A stretch of DNA of 52,633 bases from Streptomyces zingiberis (GCF_012034935.1 NZ_JAATEN010000032.1:1-52633); one strand, 5' to 3'; shown: positions 33,843-42,789, numbered from the stretch's first letter. Numbers and translations: made by a program. The notes: generated by a model from the letters alone, not told the origin.

Positions 33843-35702
33843 ATGGGGACCGGCGACCCGGCGGCGCGGAGGCGGGCACGCGCCCGCCGTCCGGGAGCGG
33901 CCGGGGTGGAAGCGGCCGGCGCCGGGGCGGCCGGTGATTCCGGGGCGGGGCAGCTCTCCGGGCACCGGGCGCGGTGGGCCGTCCTCGCCGTGGTCTGCCT
34001 CGCCGAACTGGTCGTGGTGCTCGACCACACCGTGCTCAACGTGGCGATCCCCTCCCTCACCGCGGACCTCGGCGCCTCCACCGCCGACATCCAGTGGGTG
34101 ATCAACGCCTACGCCCTGGTGCAGGCCGGGCTGCTGCTCACCGCCGGGAACACCGCCGACCGGTACGGGCGGAAGCGGATGCTCCTCGCCGGGCTCGCCC
34201 TGTTCGGGGCCGGTTCGCTCGCCGCCGGACTCGCCGCCACCGCCGGGCAGCTGATCGCCGCCCGTGCCTTCATGGGCGTGGGCGCGGCCCTGCTGCTCAC
34301 CACCACCCTCGCCGTCGTCCTCCAGGTCTTCGACGCGGCGGAACGGCCCAAGGCCATCGGCGTCTGGGCGGCGGTCAACGCGCTGGGCTTCGCCGCCGGA
34401 CCGGTCGTCGGCGGGGTCGTGCTCACCCACTTCGCCTGGGGCGCCGTCTTCCTGATCAACATCCCGGTGGTGCTGTTCGCCCTGGCCGCCGTGGTGGCGC
34501 TGGTGCCCGAGAGCCGCGACCCGGGGGCCGGGCGGCCCGACCCGCTGGGCGCGGCCCTCTCCGTGCTCGGGATGACGGCCGTGGTGTACGCGGTGATCAG
34601 CGGCCCGGGGCACGGCTGGACCTCCCCGGAGGTGCTGCTCACCGCCCTCCTCGGCCTCACCGCGCTGGGGCTGTTCACCCTCTGGGAGCGGCGTGTCCCG
34701 CACCCCGTGCTCGACCCGCGGCTGTTCCGGAGCCGCCGCTTCACCGGCGCCGTCACCGGCGTCGTCCTCATCACCTTCGGCAGCGGGGGCGCGCTCTACC
34801 TCCTCACCCAGCAGCTCCAGTTCCTGCGCGGCGCCACTCCGCTGGAGGCGGGCTGGGCCGTCGCCCCGTTCGCGGTGACCGTGGTGGTGCTGAACGCCAC
34901 CGGGCTGCCCGCCCGGTGCATCGCGCGGCTCGGACTGCCGGCCGTGATCAGCGGCGGGATGGCGCTGCTCGCGGCCGGGTTCGCCGTCGTCGCCCTCGCC
35001 GGGGACGGAAGTTACGGACTGCTGCTGCCGGGGCTCGTGTTCATGGGAACGGGCTGCGCCTTCGCCAACCCGGCGATCGCCGAGGCCGTCATGGGGGCCA
35101 TCCCCCGGGAGAAGGCCGGCGCGGGCGCGGGGGTGAACAGCACCATGGCCGAGCTGGGCGCCGGGCTGGGCGTCGCGGTGCTCGGCGCCGTCCTCGCCTC
35201 CCGGTTCGCCGCGGGGCTGCCGGGGGCGGCCGCCGGGGCGGAGTCGCTGCCCGCGGCGCTGGAACGCGTCTCCGGCCCCGCCGAACGGGAGGCCGCCCTC
35301 CAGGCGTTCGCCTCCGGACTGGAGACCGGACAGCTCGTGGGCGCCGCGGCCGTGCTCCTCGGCGGATGCGTGGCCGGCGAACTGCTGCGCCGGGCCCCAC
35401 GCCCCGGCACGGGCCCCACCGCCACCGGCCCGGACGACGGGGTACCGCGGGAGCGCACGGAACCGGCGGAGCCGGGCGGGGCCGCGGACGGCGGGCCCGG
35501 GGGCGTGTCCGCGGCCGGGGCGGGAGCGGCCGTGGTGGCGGGGGTCGTCGGAGCCGCGGGAGCCGCGGGCGCGGTGGTACCCGCCGCCACGGCCCCGGAA
35601 CCGGCCGGCGGGGACGGTGCGCCGGACCCGGCCGCCGCTTCGGGTCCGGCCGGCGGGGACGACGAGCCGGCCGACGCCGGAGCAAGGGAGAGACGGACGT
35701 GA
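33843..35702 (+). CDS. DHA2-type MFS exporter linked to the des operon
   Basis: A 619-residue drug/proton antiporter of the EmrB/QacA (DHA2) class with about 14 hydrophobic helices. Landmarks are VVVLDHTVLNVAIPSLTADL, the motif A-like DRYGRKRMLLAGLALFG, the antiporter motif C-like ALGFAAGPVVGG, and a conserved late helix GAGVNSTMAELGAGLGVAVL. From about residue 505 the tail is Gly/Ala/Pro-rich. An earlier ATG at 33792 would add 17 residues with short GQRDG repeats, but 33843 is preceded by GGGAAGGGA and is preferred. It follows desD closely and overlaps the next gene (GTGA). A plausible role is export of the siderophore made by this operon. Confidence 0.88.
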   Translation: MGTGDPAARRRARARRPGAAGVEAAGAGAAGDSGAGQLSGHRARWAVLAVVCLAELVVVLDHTVLNVAIPSLTADLGASTADIQWVINAYALVQAGLLLTAGNTADRYGRKRMLLAGLALFGAGSLAAGLAATAGQLIAARAFMGVGAALLLTTTLAVVLQVFDAAERPKAIGVWAAVNALGFAAGPVVGGVVLTHFAWGAVFLINIPVVLFALAAVVALVPESRDPGAGRPDPLGAALSVLGMTAVVYAVISGPGHGWTSPEVLLTALLGLTALGLFTLWERRVPHPVLDPRLFRSRRFTGAVTGVVLITFGSGGALYLLTQQLQFLRGATPLEAGWAVAPFAVTVVVLNATGLPARCIARLGLPAVISGGMALLAAGFAVVALAGDGSYGLLLPGLVFMGTGCAFANPAIAEAVMGAIPREKAGAGAGVNSTMAELGAGLGVAVLGAVLASRFAAGLPGAAAGAESLPAALERVSGPAEREAALQAFASGLETGQLVGAAAVLLGGCVAGELLRRAPRPGTGPTATGPDDGVPRERTEPAEPGGAADGGPGGVSAAGAGAAVVAGVVGAAGAAGAVVPAATAPEPAGGDGAPDPAAASGPAGGDDEPADAGARERRT

Positions 35703-38392
35703 GGACCTACCGGGACCGCTGGGGCGTTCCCCATCTGTGGGCGGAGAGCGCGCTCGAACTCGCGTACGCCCAGGGCCGTCACGCGGCCCGGGACCGCGCC
35801 TGGCAGATCGAGGTGGAGCGGCACCGCTCGGAGGGCACCACGGCCTCCTTCCTCGGCCCGGACGCCGTCGCCTGGGACACGTTCGCCCGGCAGGCCCGGC
35901 TGGACGACACCGCCCGCCGCTGCTGGCGCGCCCTGGAGCGGGGGGACCCGGAGACCGCCGCCTGGCTCGCCGCCTACACCGACGGCGTCACCGCCGGCCT
36001 GCCCGAAGGGGCCGCCCGGGCACCGGAGTTCGCCGCCACCGGCGCCGGGCCCGGCCGGTGGCGGCCCTGGACACCGCTGGGCGTCTGGCTCTCCGCCCAC
36101 ATCCTCTTCGCCGGCTTCCCCACCAAGCTGTGGCGCGCGGAGGTGGCCCGCCGGCTCGGCGCCGGCTGGACCACGCTGTTCGCCACCGACGGTCCCGGTA
36201 CCGCCGGCAGCAACGGCTGGCTGCTGCCCGGTGAGCACACCGCCACCGGGGCCGCCCTCCTCGCCGGGGACCCGCACCGCGTCATCGAGGCGCCCGGCGT
36301 CTACCAGCAGATCCGGCTGGCCTGCCCGGAGTTCGACGTGGTGGGGTTCGCCGTGCCCGGCGTCCCCGGCCTCGCCCACTTCGGGCACACCGGCCACGCC
36401 GCGTGGGCGATCACCAACGCCATGGCCGACTACCAGGACCTCTACACCGAGCGCCTGCGCCGCCGGCCCGGACCGCCGGCCGGCGCTGCGGCGGACGGCC
36501 GCGGCGGGCCCGCCGGGGCGGGTGAGGTGGTCGAGGCCCTGGGTCCGGACGGCTGGCGCCCGGTGGCGCGTTCGCTGGAGACCGTCGAGGTCGCGGGCGG
36601 GGAGCCGGTGACCGTCGAGGTCCTCGAGACGGCGCGGGGCCCGGTGATCGTGCCCGGACCGCCGCCCGCGGACGCGTCCGCGTCCCCGCCCGCCGGTGCG
36701 GACGCCCGGGGAGAGCCGTTCGCCCCCGGTCCCCCCGGCGCGGGGGACACCGCCCTGGACGGCCACCCGTACGCCGTCAGCCTGCGCTGCCCCTCGCGGG
36801 TCCGTGAGGACCTCGGGTTCGGCGCCCTGCCCGCGCTGCTGCGGGCGCGGACCGTCGCCGACATCGACCGCGCGCTGGACGGCTGGGTGGAACCGGTCAA
36901 CGTCGTCCTGGCCGCGGACACCGCCGGGGGGACGCTGCACCGCGTGGCCGGCGCCGTTCCGCTGCGGCACCCGGAGAACAGCCTGCGGCCCGCGCCCGCC
37001 TGGGAGCCCGGCCGCGCATGGCGGGGCCTGCACCCCATGCCCCGGGAGGCCGTGCGCGGACCCGCCGTCATGGCCAACCACCGGGGTATCGCGGGGCCGC
37101 TGGGGGTGGAGTTCGCCCCGCCGCACCGCTTCCGCCGGATCGGGGAGCTGCTGGCCGGGCGGTCCGGCTGGTCGGCCGGGGACATGGCCGCGATCCACGG
37201 GGACACCCATCTCGCCTCCGCCGCGCCGCTGCTGGACGCCCTGGCCCGGCTCGGCGCCGGCGGTGCCGATGGTGCCGGCGGCGCCGGTGGTCCGGGCGGT
37301 CCGGACCGCCCCGAGCCGGGCCTGAGCCCCGCCGCCGCCCGGCTCCGTGACCGCCTGCTGCGCTGGGACCGCCGGATGGACGCGGACAGCGCCGACGCGG
37401 CCACGTTCGCCGCGCTGCGGGCGCGCGTCGTACGGCGGCTGGCCGGTCATCCCGCGTTCGCGCCGCTCGCCGGTGCACTGCCGTATCCGGAGGTGTTCGC
37501 GCCCTGGCTCGCTCTCGTGCCGCGTGTCGCCTTCGCCCTGGAGGCCCTGCTCGCGGACGGCGGCCCGCTGAAGGACACGGACCGCGCCGAGGCCGTGGCG
37601 GCGGCGGCCGAGGAGACGGCCGCCGAGGAGGCGGAGCGGGAAGGACCCCCGCCCCGCTGGGGTGACCTGCACCGGCTCGCCCCGTGGCAGGCCCTCCCCG
37701 GGCCGGGCGACGGGGCCCAGGGTGTGGCGGGCGCCGGGGACGAGGCCACGATCGGCGCCGGCCCTGACGCCGTGACCGGCGACGGCACCGGCTCCCCACC
37801 CGGTGCCGACGGCGGCGGGGCGGCCGCTGCGCCTGCCGCTGCCGCGGCCGTTACCGGTGCCGCGGCCGTTACCGGTGCCACTGCCGGTACCGCTGCCGCT
37901 GACGGGGCCGGTGAGGTGGCCGTGCCCGGTGCCGGTTCCGGCGCCGATCCCCGGGCCGTCGCCGGAACCAGGGACTGGCCCGGGCTCTCCGGCGACCACG
38001 ACTGCGTTCTGGCCACGTCCAGCGTGCCGGGCGTCACCCATCACAGCTTCCGCGCCCCGGCCGCCCGTTTCGTCTGGGACCTCGCCCGCCGGGAGAACAG
38101 CCTGTGGGCCGTGCCGCTCGGCGCCTCCGGGGTGCCGGGCGACCCGCACCACCGGGACCAGCTCCGGCTCTGGGCGCGCTGTGAACTCGTCCCGGTCGTC
38201 ACCGACTGGCACCTGCTGACACCCGAACCGGAGGAACCAGGGCGACCGGACGGCTCCAGGCCGACCGGAGCCGGAGCCACGGGTGCCGGACCCACCGGAG
38301 CCGCTTCCGGCGGCCCCCGGCCCGTTCCTCCCGTCCCGGCAGCCGCCCCGCCCGCCCCGCCCACCTCTCCCCACCACCCAGGAGCGTCATGA
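35699..38392 (+). CDS. Penicillin-acylase-family Ntn amidohydrolase, no signal peptide
   Basis: An 897-residue Ntn-hydrolase of the penicillin acylase/PvdQ/QuiP type, made as a precursor that self-cleaves before the nucleophile. The family opening YRDRWGVPHLWAES begins at residue 3, so there is no signal peptide. The self-cleavage site is GTAGSNGWLL: Ser171 becomes the N-terminus of the beta chain. Downstream, GDPHRVIEAPGVYQQIRLAC, FGHTGHAAWAITNAMADYQD and VMANHRG are typical of the family. Two low-complexity insertions (near residues 320-345 and 680-755) lengthen it. The GTG overlaps the exporter stop and the stop overlaps the next acyltransferase start. The family hydrolyses or transfers acyl groups on amides. 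In this context, acyl exchange or proofreading on desferrioxamines is the best inference. Confidence 0.87.
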   Translation: MRTYRDRWGVPHLWAESALELAYAQGRHAARDRAWQIEVERHRSEGTTASFLGPDAVAWDTFARQARLDDTARRCWRALERGDPETAAWLAAYTDGVTAGLPEGAARAPEFAATGAGPGRWRPWTPLGVWLSAHILFAGFPTKLWRAEVARRLGAGWTTLFATDGPGTAGSNGWLLPGEHTATGAALLAGDPHRVIEAPGVYQQIRLACPEFDVVGFAVPGVPGLAHFGHTGHAAWAITNAMADYQDLYTERLRRRPGPPAGAAADGRGGPAGAGEVVEALGPDGWRPVARSLETVEVAGGEPVTVEVLETARGPVIVPGPPPADASASPPAGADARGEPFAPGPPGAGDTALDGHPYAVSLRCPSRVREDLGFGALPALLRARTVADIDRALDGWVEPVNVVLAADTAGGTLHRVAGAVPLRHPENSLRPAPAWEPGRAWRGLHPMPREAVRGPAVMANHRGIAGPLGVEFAPPHRFRRIGELLAGRSGWSAGDMAAIHGDTHLASAAPLLDALARLGAGGADGAGGAGGPGGPDRPEPGLSPAAARLRDRLLRWDRRMDADSADAATFAALRARVVRRLAGHPAFAPLAGALPYPEVFAPWLALVPRVAFALEALLADGGPLKDTDRAEAVAAAAEETAAEEAEREGPPPRWGDLHRLAPWQALPGPGDGAQGVAGAGDEATIGAGPDAVTGDGTGSPPGADGGGAAAAPAAAAAVTGAAAVTGATAGTAAADGAGEVAVPGAGSGADPRAVAGTRDWPGLSGDHDCVLATSSVPGVTHHSFRAPAARFVWDLARRENSLWAVPLGASGVPGDPHHRDQLRLWARCELVPVVTDWHLLTPEPEEPGRPDGSRPTGAGATGAGPTGAASGGPRPVPPVPAAAPPAPPTSPHHPGAS

Positions 38393-38982
38393 CGACCGCA
38401 GACCACCGGCCCCCCGTGCACGAGCGGCACGTCGAGGGCTTCGGCACCGTCCGGGTCGTTCCGCTCGATCCCGTACGGGACACCGACCTGGTCCACGGCT
38501 GGGTCACCGAGGAGCGCGCCCGCTTCTGGGGGATGAACGACCACTCCCGCGAACAGGTGCGGGAGATCTACGCCTTCCTGGACTCGCTCGACACCCATCA
38601 CGCGTATCTGCTCCACCGGGACGGCCGCCCGGTGGCCCTGTTCCAGACCTACGACCCAGCCGCCGATCCCGTCGGCGAGGCCTACGAGGTGCGGCCCGGT
38701 GATTTCGGCGTGCACATCCTCGTCGGGCCCCCCGGTGCCGGCCCCGAGCCGGGGTTCACCGGGACCCTGCTGACCGTCTTCCTCGACCACGTCCTCGCCG
38801 AGGACCCCTCCCGCCGGCGGATCGTCGCCGAGCCGGACGCCCGCAACGCGAAGGCCGTGGGGCGTTTTCTGCGCAGCGGTTTCCTCCTCGGCCCCGAGAT
38901 CGAACTCCCCGGGAAACGGGCCCGGCTGGTCTTCCTCGACCGGGAGACCCACCAGGCCGGCGCGGGGGCCGCCACCGGCTGA
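38389..38982 (+). CDS. Second IucB/DesC-like GNAT acyltransferase
   Basis: A 197-residue acyltransferase of the same siderophore-specific GNAT family as DesC. It aligns by eye over its length: VRVVPLDPVRDTDLVHGWVT with DesC FTFIPLDPREDAALLHRWVT, RPVALFQTYDP with RPAFLAERYDP, DFGVHILVGPP with DVGMHFLTAP, and IVAEPDARNAKAVGRFLRSG with VVVEPDVRNTAVHALNAAVG. It lacks the long DesC tail. It presumably transfers an acyl group to a hydroxylamine or amine of a siderophore or precursor; the acyl donor is unknown. It is coupled to the acylase by an ATGA overlap and is the last gene of the extended operon, followed by a strong hairpin. Confidence 0.88.
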   Translation: MTTADHRPPVHERHVEGFGTVRVVPLDPVRDTDLVHGWVTEERARFWGMNDHSREQVREIYAFLDSLDTHHAYLLHRDGRPVALFQTYDPAADPVGEAYEVRPGDFGVHILVGPPGAGPEPGFTGTLLTVFLDHVLAEDPSRRRIVAEPDARNAKAVGRFLRSGFLLGPEIELPGKRARLVFLDRETHQAGAGAATG

Positions 38983-39025
38983 CCCGGCTCCTCCGTCCCG
39001 ACCTGACCTCCCTCCTTTCCCGGCC

Positions 39026-39053
39026 CGGACCGGCGCGCGCCGGCGCCGGTCCG
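39026..39053 (+). terminator. Terminator hairpin at the end of the extended des operon
   Basis: CGGACCGGCGC (39026-39036) pairs perfectly with GCGCCGGTCCG (39043-39053) across a 6-base loop, 44 bases after the last acyltransferase gene. Confidence 0.7.
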
Positions 39054-39377
39054 CGCGCCGTGATGCCCCCGGGTACGCCGTTCGCAGCACGGCCGCCACC
39101 CGCACCGGGACGGGAGCGGCCACATGAGAGCCAACCATTCCCGTCCCGCCGTGGTCCCATCCGGCAAGGGGGGAAGGCCCCGCCGGCACGGGAGCCACGC
39201 GGCCCCGTGCGGCGGTGCCGGCGGACGGCCACGCCCGTGGCGACGGCCCGCGAGGGGCGGGCCAGGGCGCGCGGCGCCCACGGAGCACGGCTCGCGACGC
39301 GGCGGGCCGGGCCGGGGGCGCCGGGCCCGTCCCGCCGGCCGTCCCCGACCAGGACCGGACAACGGGGGAAACGACTC
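39054..39377. other. Spacer before the haem peroxidase gene
   Basis: GC-rich spacer of about 320 bases. The peroxidase reading frame is open here, but no ribosome site or homology supports translation before 39378. I see no regulatory palindrome. Confidence 0.4.
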
Positions 39378-41291
39378 GTGCGGAACGAACAGCGGGGCGC
39401 ACAGCGCACCGGACAGCAGACCGGACAGCAGACCGGACAGCAGACCGGACAGCAGACCGGACAGCAGAGCGGACAGCACGGCGAGCGCCGTGGCGAACAG
39501 GGGACGGAACCGCCGGTCCGCGGCCGGCGGGGCGGGCGCCACTACCGGGAGACCTTCTTCATCGTCGGTGAGGGAGGCGCCGGGCGCGTCGTGGAGACCG
39601 GCGGCGGCCGGGCCCGGGGCCGCGAGGCCACCGAGGAGGACCGGAAGAACCTCTTCCGTTTCTCCCGGCTGAGCCGGGCGAAGGGCCACCAGATCTCCGA
39701 GGAGCTGCGGGTCAAGCTGGCCCGGGCGATGACCACCGGGACGCCCGACAGCGACTCCGCCCCGGGCGTCCCCGCCGGATACACCTACCTCGGCCAGTTC
39801 GTCGACCACGACCTCACGATGGACGCCACCGAGGCCGCCCTGGGCGAGAGCGTCACCGTCGAGGAACTGGAGCAGGGCCGCTCGCCCTCGCTCGACCTGG
39901 ACTCCCTCTACGGCCTGGGCCCCGGCCGCGCCGGCGCCGGTTACGGCGGCGCCGCGGGCCCAGCCGCCGGCCCGGGCGGCTTCTACGCCCCCGGCGGCCG
40001 GCTGAAGACGGGCAGCACCGTGGGCGTCGGCCTCCCGGCGAACTTCCCGCCGGCCAACGACGACCAGCCGGGCTTCGACCTGCCCCGGGCCGGCGAGGCC
40101 GGCGGTCCCACCAAGGCAGGCCGGCGGACCCCGCTCATCCCGGACCTCCGCAACGACGAGAACCTCATCGTCGCCCAGACCCACCTGGCCTTCATCCACT
40201 TCCACAACCGGGTCGTCGACGAGCTGGAGCGGCGGCGCGTACCGGCCGCCCGCCGCTTCGCCGCCGCCCGTGAACTCGTCGTCAAGCACTACCAGTGGAT
40301 GCTGCGCACCGACTTCCTGCCGAGGATCGTCGACGAGGAGATCGTCGAATCCGTCTTCACCGGGGGACGTCGGTACTTCGAGGTCCCCGTGGGAGGCCGG
40401 CCCGGGCGGTTCCCGGGCGTGGGGCCCGGCCACCGTCCGACGATGCCCATCGAGTTCTCCGTCGCCGCCTACCGCGTCGGCCACAGCATGATCCGCCGGC
40501 GCTACGAGTGGAACCGGGTGTTCAGCAGTACCGGCCCGAACGGTGCCGCGCCGCTCGTCGCCCTCTTCCGCTTCACCGGCGTTTCCGGCAACCTCAGCCC
40601 GGGCCTGGGCGACGACCTGAACGACCCGGAGTCGGGGACGCTGCTGCGGCTGCCGTCGAACTGGACCACCGACTTCCGCCGGCTCTACGACTTCACCGCC
40701 GCCGGGCGGCCCGATCTCGCGGTGCCCGCCGCCGAGTTCAACCTCGCCCAGCGGATCGACACCCTGCTGGTGGACCCGCTCGCCACGCTGCCCACCGGCA
40801 GTTTCGGCGGCCGTGGCGCACCCGTGCCGGACCCGCTCCACCTCAATCTGGCCTACCGCAACCTCGCGCGCGCGGCCATGGTCGAGCTGGCCACCGGACC
40901 GCAGCTCGCCCGGGAGATGGGGATCGAGCCGCTGACCGCGGAGCAGATCCTCACCGGCGACGGCGGCGCCCCCCTCGGCACGCTCACCGAGGCCGAGCGG
41001 GCCGAACTGGTGGCGCACACCCCGCTCTGGTTCTACGTGCTCCGGGAGGCGGAGGTGAACCCCAAGCAGCCGGGGCGGCTCACCGGGGTCGGCGGCCACC
41101 TGGTCGCCGAGGTCTTCCACCGGGCCATCGAGGGGAGCCGTGACTCCATCGTCCGCGACCCCCGCTGGCGGCCCACGCTCCCGGCGCGCCGCAAGGGCGG
41201 CTTCACCATGCCGGACCTTCTGCTGTACGCCTTCGAGGGCCGGGCCGACCTGCTCAACCCACTGGGGGACGGGCCGATTCCGGCACCGTGA
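39378..41291 (+). CDS. Animal-type haem peroxidase
   Basis: A 637-residue protein of the animal haem peroxidase (myeloperoxidase/peroxinectin/cyclooxygenase-like) superfamily. The distal motif is YLGQFVDHDLTMD with His144, and the proximal His is His369 in FSVAAYRVGHSMIR. RTPLIPDLRNDENLIVAQTH and FHNRVVDELERR are further family hallmarks. Such enzymes oxidise halides or organic substrates with peroxide, or oxygenate fatty acids. The first 60 residues are low complexity with a TGQQ repeat, and no signal peptide is seen. The GTG at 39378 is preceded by GGGGGAA. Its 3' end overlaps the convergent MFS gene by 38 bases. Confidence 0.9.
   Translation: MRNEQRGAQRTGQQTGQQTGQQTGQQTGQQSGQHGERRGEQGTEPPVRGRRGGRHYRETFFIVGEGGAGRVVETGGGRARGREATEEDRKNLFRFSRLSRAKGHQISEELRVKLARAMTTGTPDSDSAPGVPAGYTYLGQFVDHDLTMDATEAALGESVTVEELEQGRSPSLDLDSLYGLGPGRAGAGYGGAAGPAAGPGGFYAPGGRLKTGSTVGVGLPANFPPANDDQPGFDLPRAGEAGGPTKAGRRTPLIPDLRNDENLIVAQTHLAFIHFHNRVVDELERRRVPAARRFAAARELVVKHYQWMLRTDFLPRIVDEEIVESVFTGGRRYFEVPVGGRPGRFPGVGPGHRPTMPIEFSVAAYRVGHSMIRRRYEWNRVFSSTGPNGAAPLVALFRFTGVSGNLSPGLGDDLNDPESGTLLRLPSNWTTDFRRLYDFTAAGRPDLAVPAAEFNLAQRIDTLLVDPLATLPTGSFGGRGAPVPDPLHLNLAYRNLARAAMVELATGPQLAREMGIEPLTAEQILTGDGGAPLGTLTEAERAELVAHTPLWFYVLREAEVNPKQPGRLTGVGGHLVAEVFHRAIEGSRDSIVRDPRWRPTLPARRKGGFTMPDLLLYAFEGRADLLNPLGDGPIPAP
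39408..39479 (+). repeat. 12-base tandem repeat coding TGQQ
   Basis: Five perfect copies of ACCGGACAGCAG plus one degenerate copy, in frame near the peroxidase N-terminus. Each copy encodes Thr-Gly-Gln-Gln. The array is a likely slippage site. Confidence 0.95.
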
Positions 41292-42789
41292 CGGGCCCGC
41301 CACCCTCCCCGCCCGGCGGCCCCGGGCGGGGAGCCCCCGCCGGCGGCGGCACGGGGTTCCCGGCCGGTGCCGTCACGGGTCCTGAGGCGGGCACCGACGC
41401 GGGCCCCGATACGGCGGGGCCGGCGGCCGGGACGCCCCCGCCCGGCAGGGGTGCCGCCCGGCGGATCCACAACAGGGCGCCCAGGAGCAGCGCGGCGGCG
41501 CCCGGCAGCCAGGCCCACGGGCCGGGCGGCAGCGCACCGGCGACCACGCCCGCCGCGGCCCCGGCCGCTTGCAGGGCGAGGGACTGCACGGACAGCGCGG
41601 TGGCCCGGCCCGCGCTGTCCACCCGGCGGTGCAGCAGCTCGTTCTCGCTGGGCCCCGCCGAGCCCAGCCCCAGGTAGAAGGCGCCGTACCCGGCCGCCGC
41701 GAGCACCAGGGCCGGGGCGCCGGACCACAGTGGGGTCACGGTGAGCACTGCCAGGCCCGCCGCGCTCACGGCCAGGCTCAGCAGCACCGCCCGTTCACCG
41801 CTCCCCGCCAGCCGGGCCACGAGCGGCGCGCACCGGCCGCCCAGGGCCGTGCAGAGGAAACCGGCGCAGGCCAGCCCCGCGAAGAGCAGGGCGCCGGACG
41901 CCGGGGAGCCCGTCAGGGCGGCCGCCCGCGGCGGGGTGAGCAACTCGACGACGGCCAGCCCGCCCCCGCAGGCGGCGGCGGTGAGGAAGAGCCGCCGCAC
42001 CAGCGCGTCCCGCCCACCCAGCCGCAGTCCGGCCAGCATGGTGGGCCCCACCCCGCGCAGCACCTCCCGCGCCGTGACGCGGGGCCTGGGCGGTTCGGCG
42101 AGCGCCGTCAGGACGTATCCGATGAAGCCCACGGCGACGGCCGCTCCGAGCAGGGCCGGCACGGACAGCGGGAGCACCCGGTCCCCGGTGGCCGCCCCCA
42201 GCGCGTCCCCGACCCCGGCGGCCGGCCCGCTCAGCAGCCAGGGCAGCCCGCCGCCCACCAGGGTGCCGAGGGCCAGCGCGGTGGCCGAGGCCGTGGTCGC
42301 CCGGGCCAGCCCGGTGCGCAGCTCGGCACCGGGCCCGTCGAGGGCGTGGGCCGTGTCCACGTACCAGGCCTCGGCGGGGCCGCTGGACAGCGCCCGTCCG
42401 GCGCCCATCGCCAGCATGGCCGGCACCAGCGCCCACAGCGTGCCGCCCAGCGCCACCAGCAGCAGGGCGGTGAGGTTGAGCAGCCCCGCGGCGACCAGCA
42501 CGGGCCGGCGGCCGAGCACGTCGGAGAGACCGCCCGTCGGCAGCTCCAGCGCGGCCACGGTGCAGGAGTGCACGGCGAAGAGCGCGGCCACGGCGGCGAG
42601 GCTCAGCCCGCGCTCGCGGAGCAGCAGCACCTGGCAGGCGAGGGAGAGCCCGGCCGGCAGCCAGAAGAGAAAGGTGACGGTGGCGAACCGGCGGCGTGCG
42701 CCGTGCGGGGTGAGCCCCGCGAACCCGGGACCGGCGCCGGGCGGGGGCTGCGCGCCGGGCGCGGGGACCGCGGGCTTCCCGGCGCTCAC
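41254..42789 (-). CDS. MFS transporter
   Basis: A 511-residue major facilitator with about 12 hydrophobic helices. Landmarks are VTFLFWLPAGLSLACQVLLL, ALELPTGGLSDVLGRRPVLV (motif A) and a mid-protein cytoplasmic loop around EPPRPRVTAREVLRG. The C-terminal 50 residues are a Pro/Gly tail. The GTG at 42789 overlaps the stop of the upstream ArsR-type regulator (GTGA), so the two are coupled and the transporter is probably the regulator's target. The substrate is unknown. The end of the gene overlaps the haem peroxidase gene on the other strand by 38 bases. Confidence 0.87.
   Translation of the reverse strand: MSAGKPAVPAPGAQPPPGAGPGFAGLTPHGARRRFATVTFLFWLPAGLSLACQVLLLRERGLSLAAVAALFAVHSCTVAALELPTGGLSDVLGRRPVLVAAGLLNLTALLLVALGGTLWALVPAMLAMGAGRALSSGPAEAWYVDTAHALDGPGAELRTGLARATTASATALALGTLVGGGLPWLLSGPAAGVGDALGAATGDRVLPLSVPALLGAAVAVGFIGYVLTALAEPPRPRVTAREVLRGVGPTMLAGLRLGGRDALVRRLFLTAAACGGGLAVVELLTPPRAAALTGSPASGALLFAGLACAGFLCTALGGRCAPLVARLAGSGERAVLLSLAVSAAGLAVLTVTPLWSGAPALVLAAAGYGAFYLGLGSAGPSENELLHRRVDSAGRATALSVQSLALQAAGAAAGVVAGALPPGPWAWLPGAAALLLGALLWIRRAAPLPGGGVPAAGPAVSGPASVPASGPVTAPAGNPVPPPAGAPRPGPPGGEGGGPVTVPESARPPVG

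Noticed and set aside
39408..39479. Tandem repeat considered as a CRISPR array
   Set aside because: The units are 12 bases with no spacers, lie in a coding frame, and no cas gene is present.
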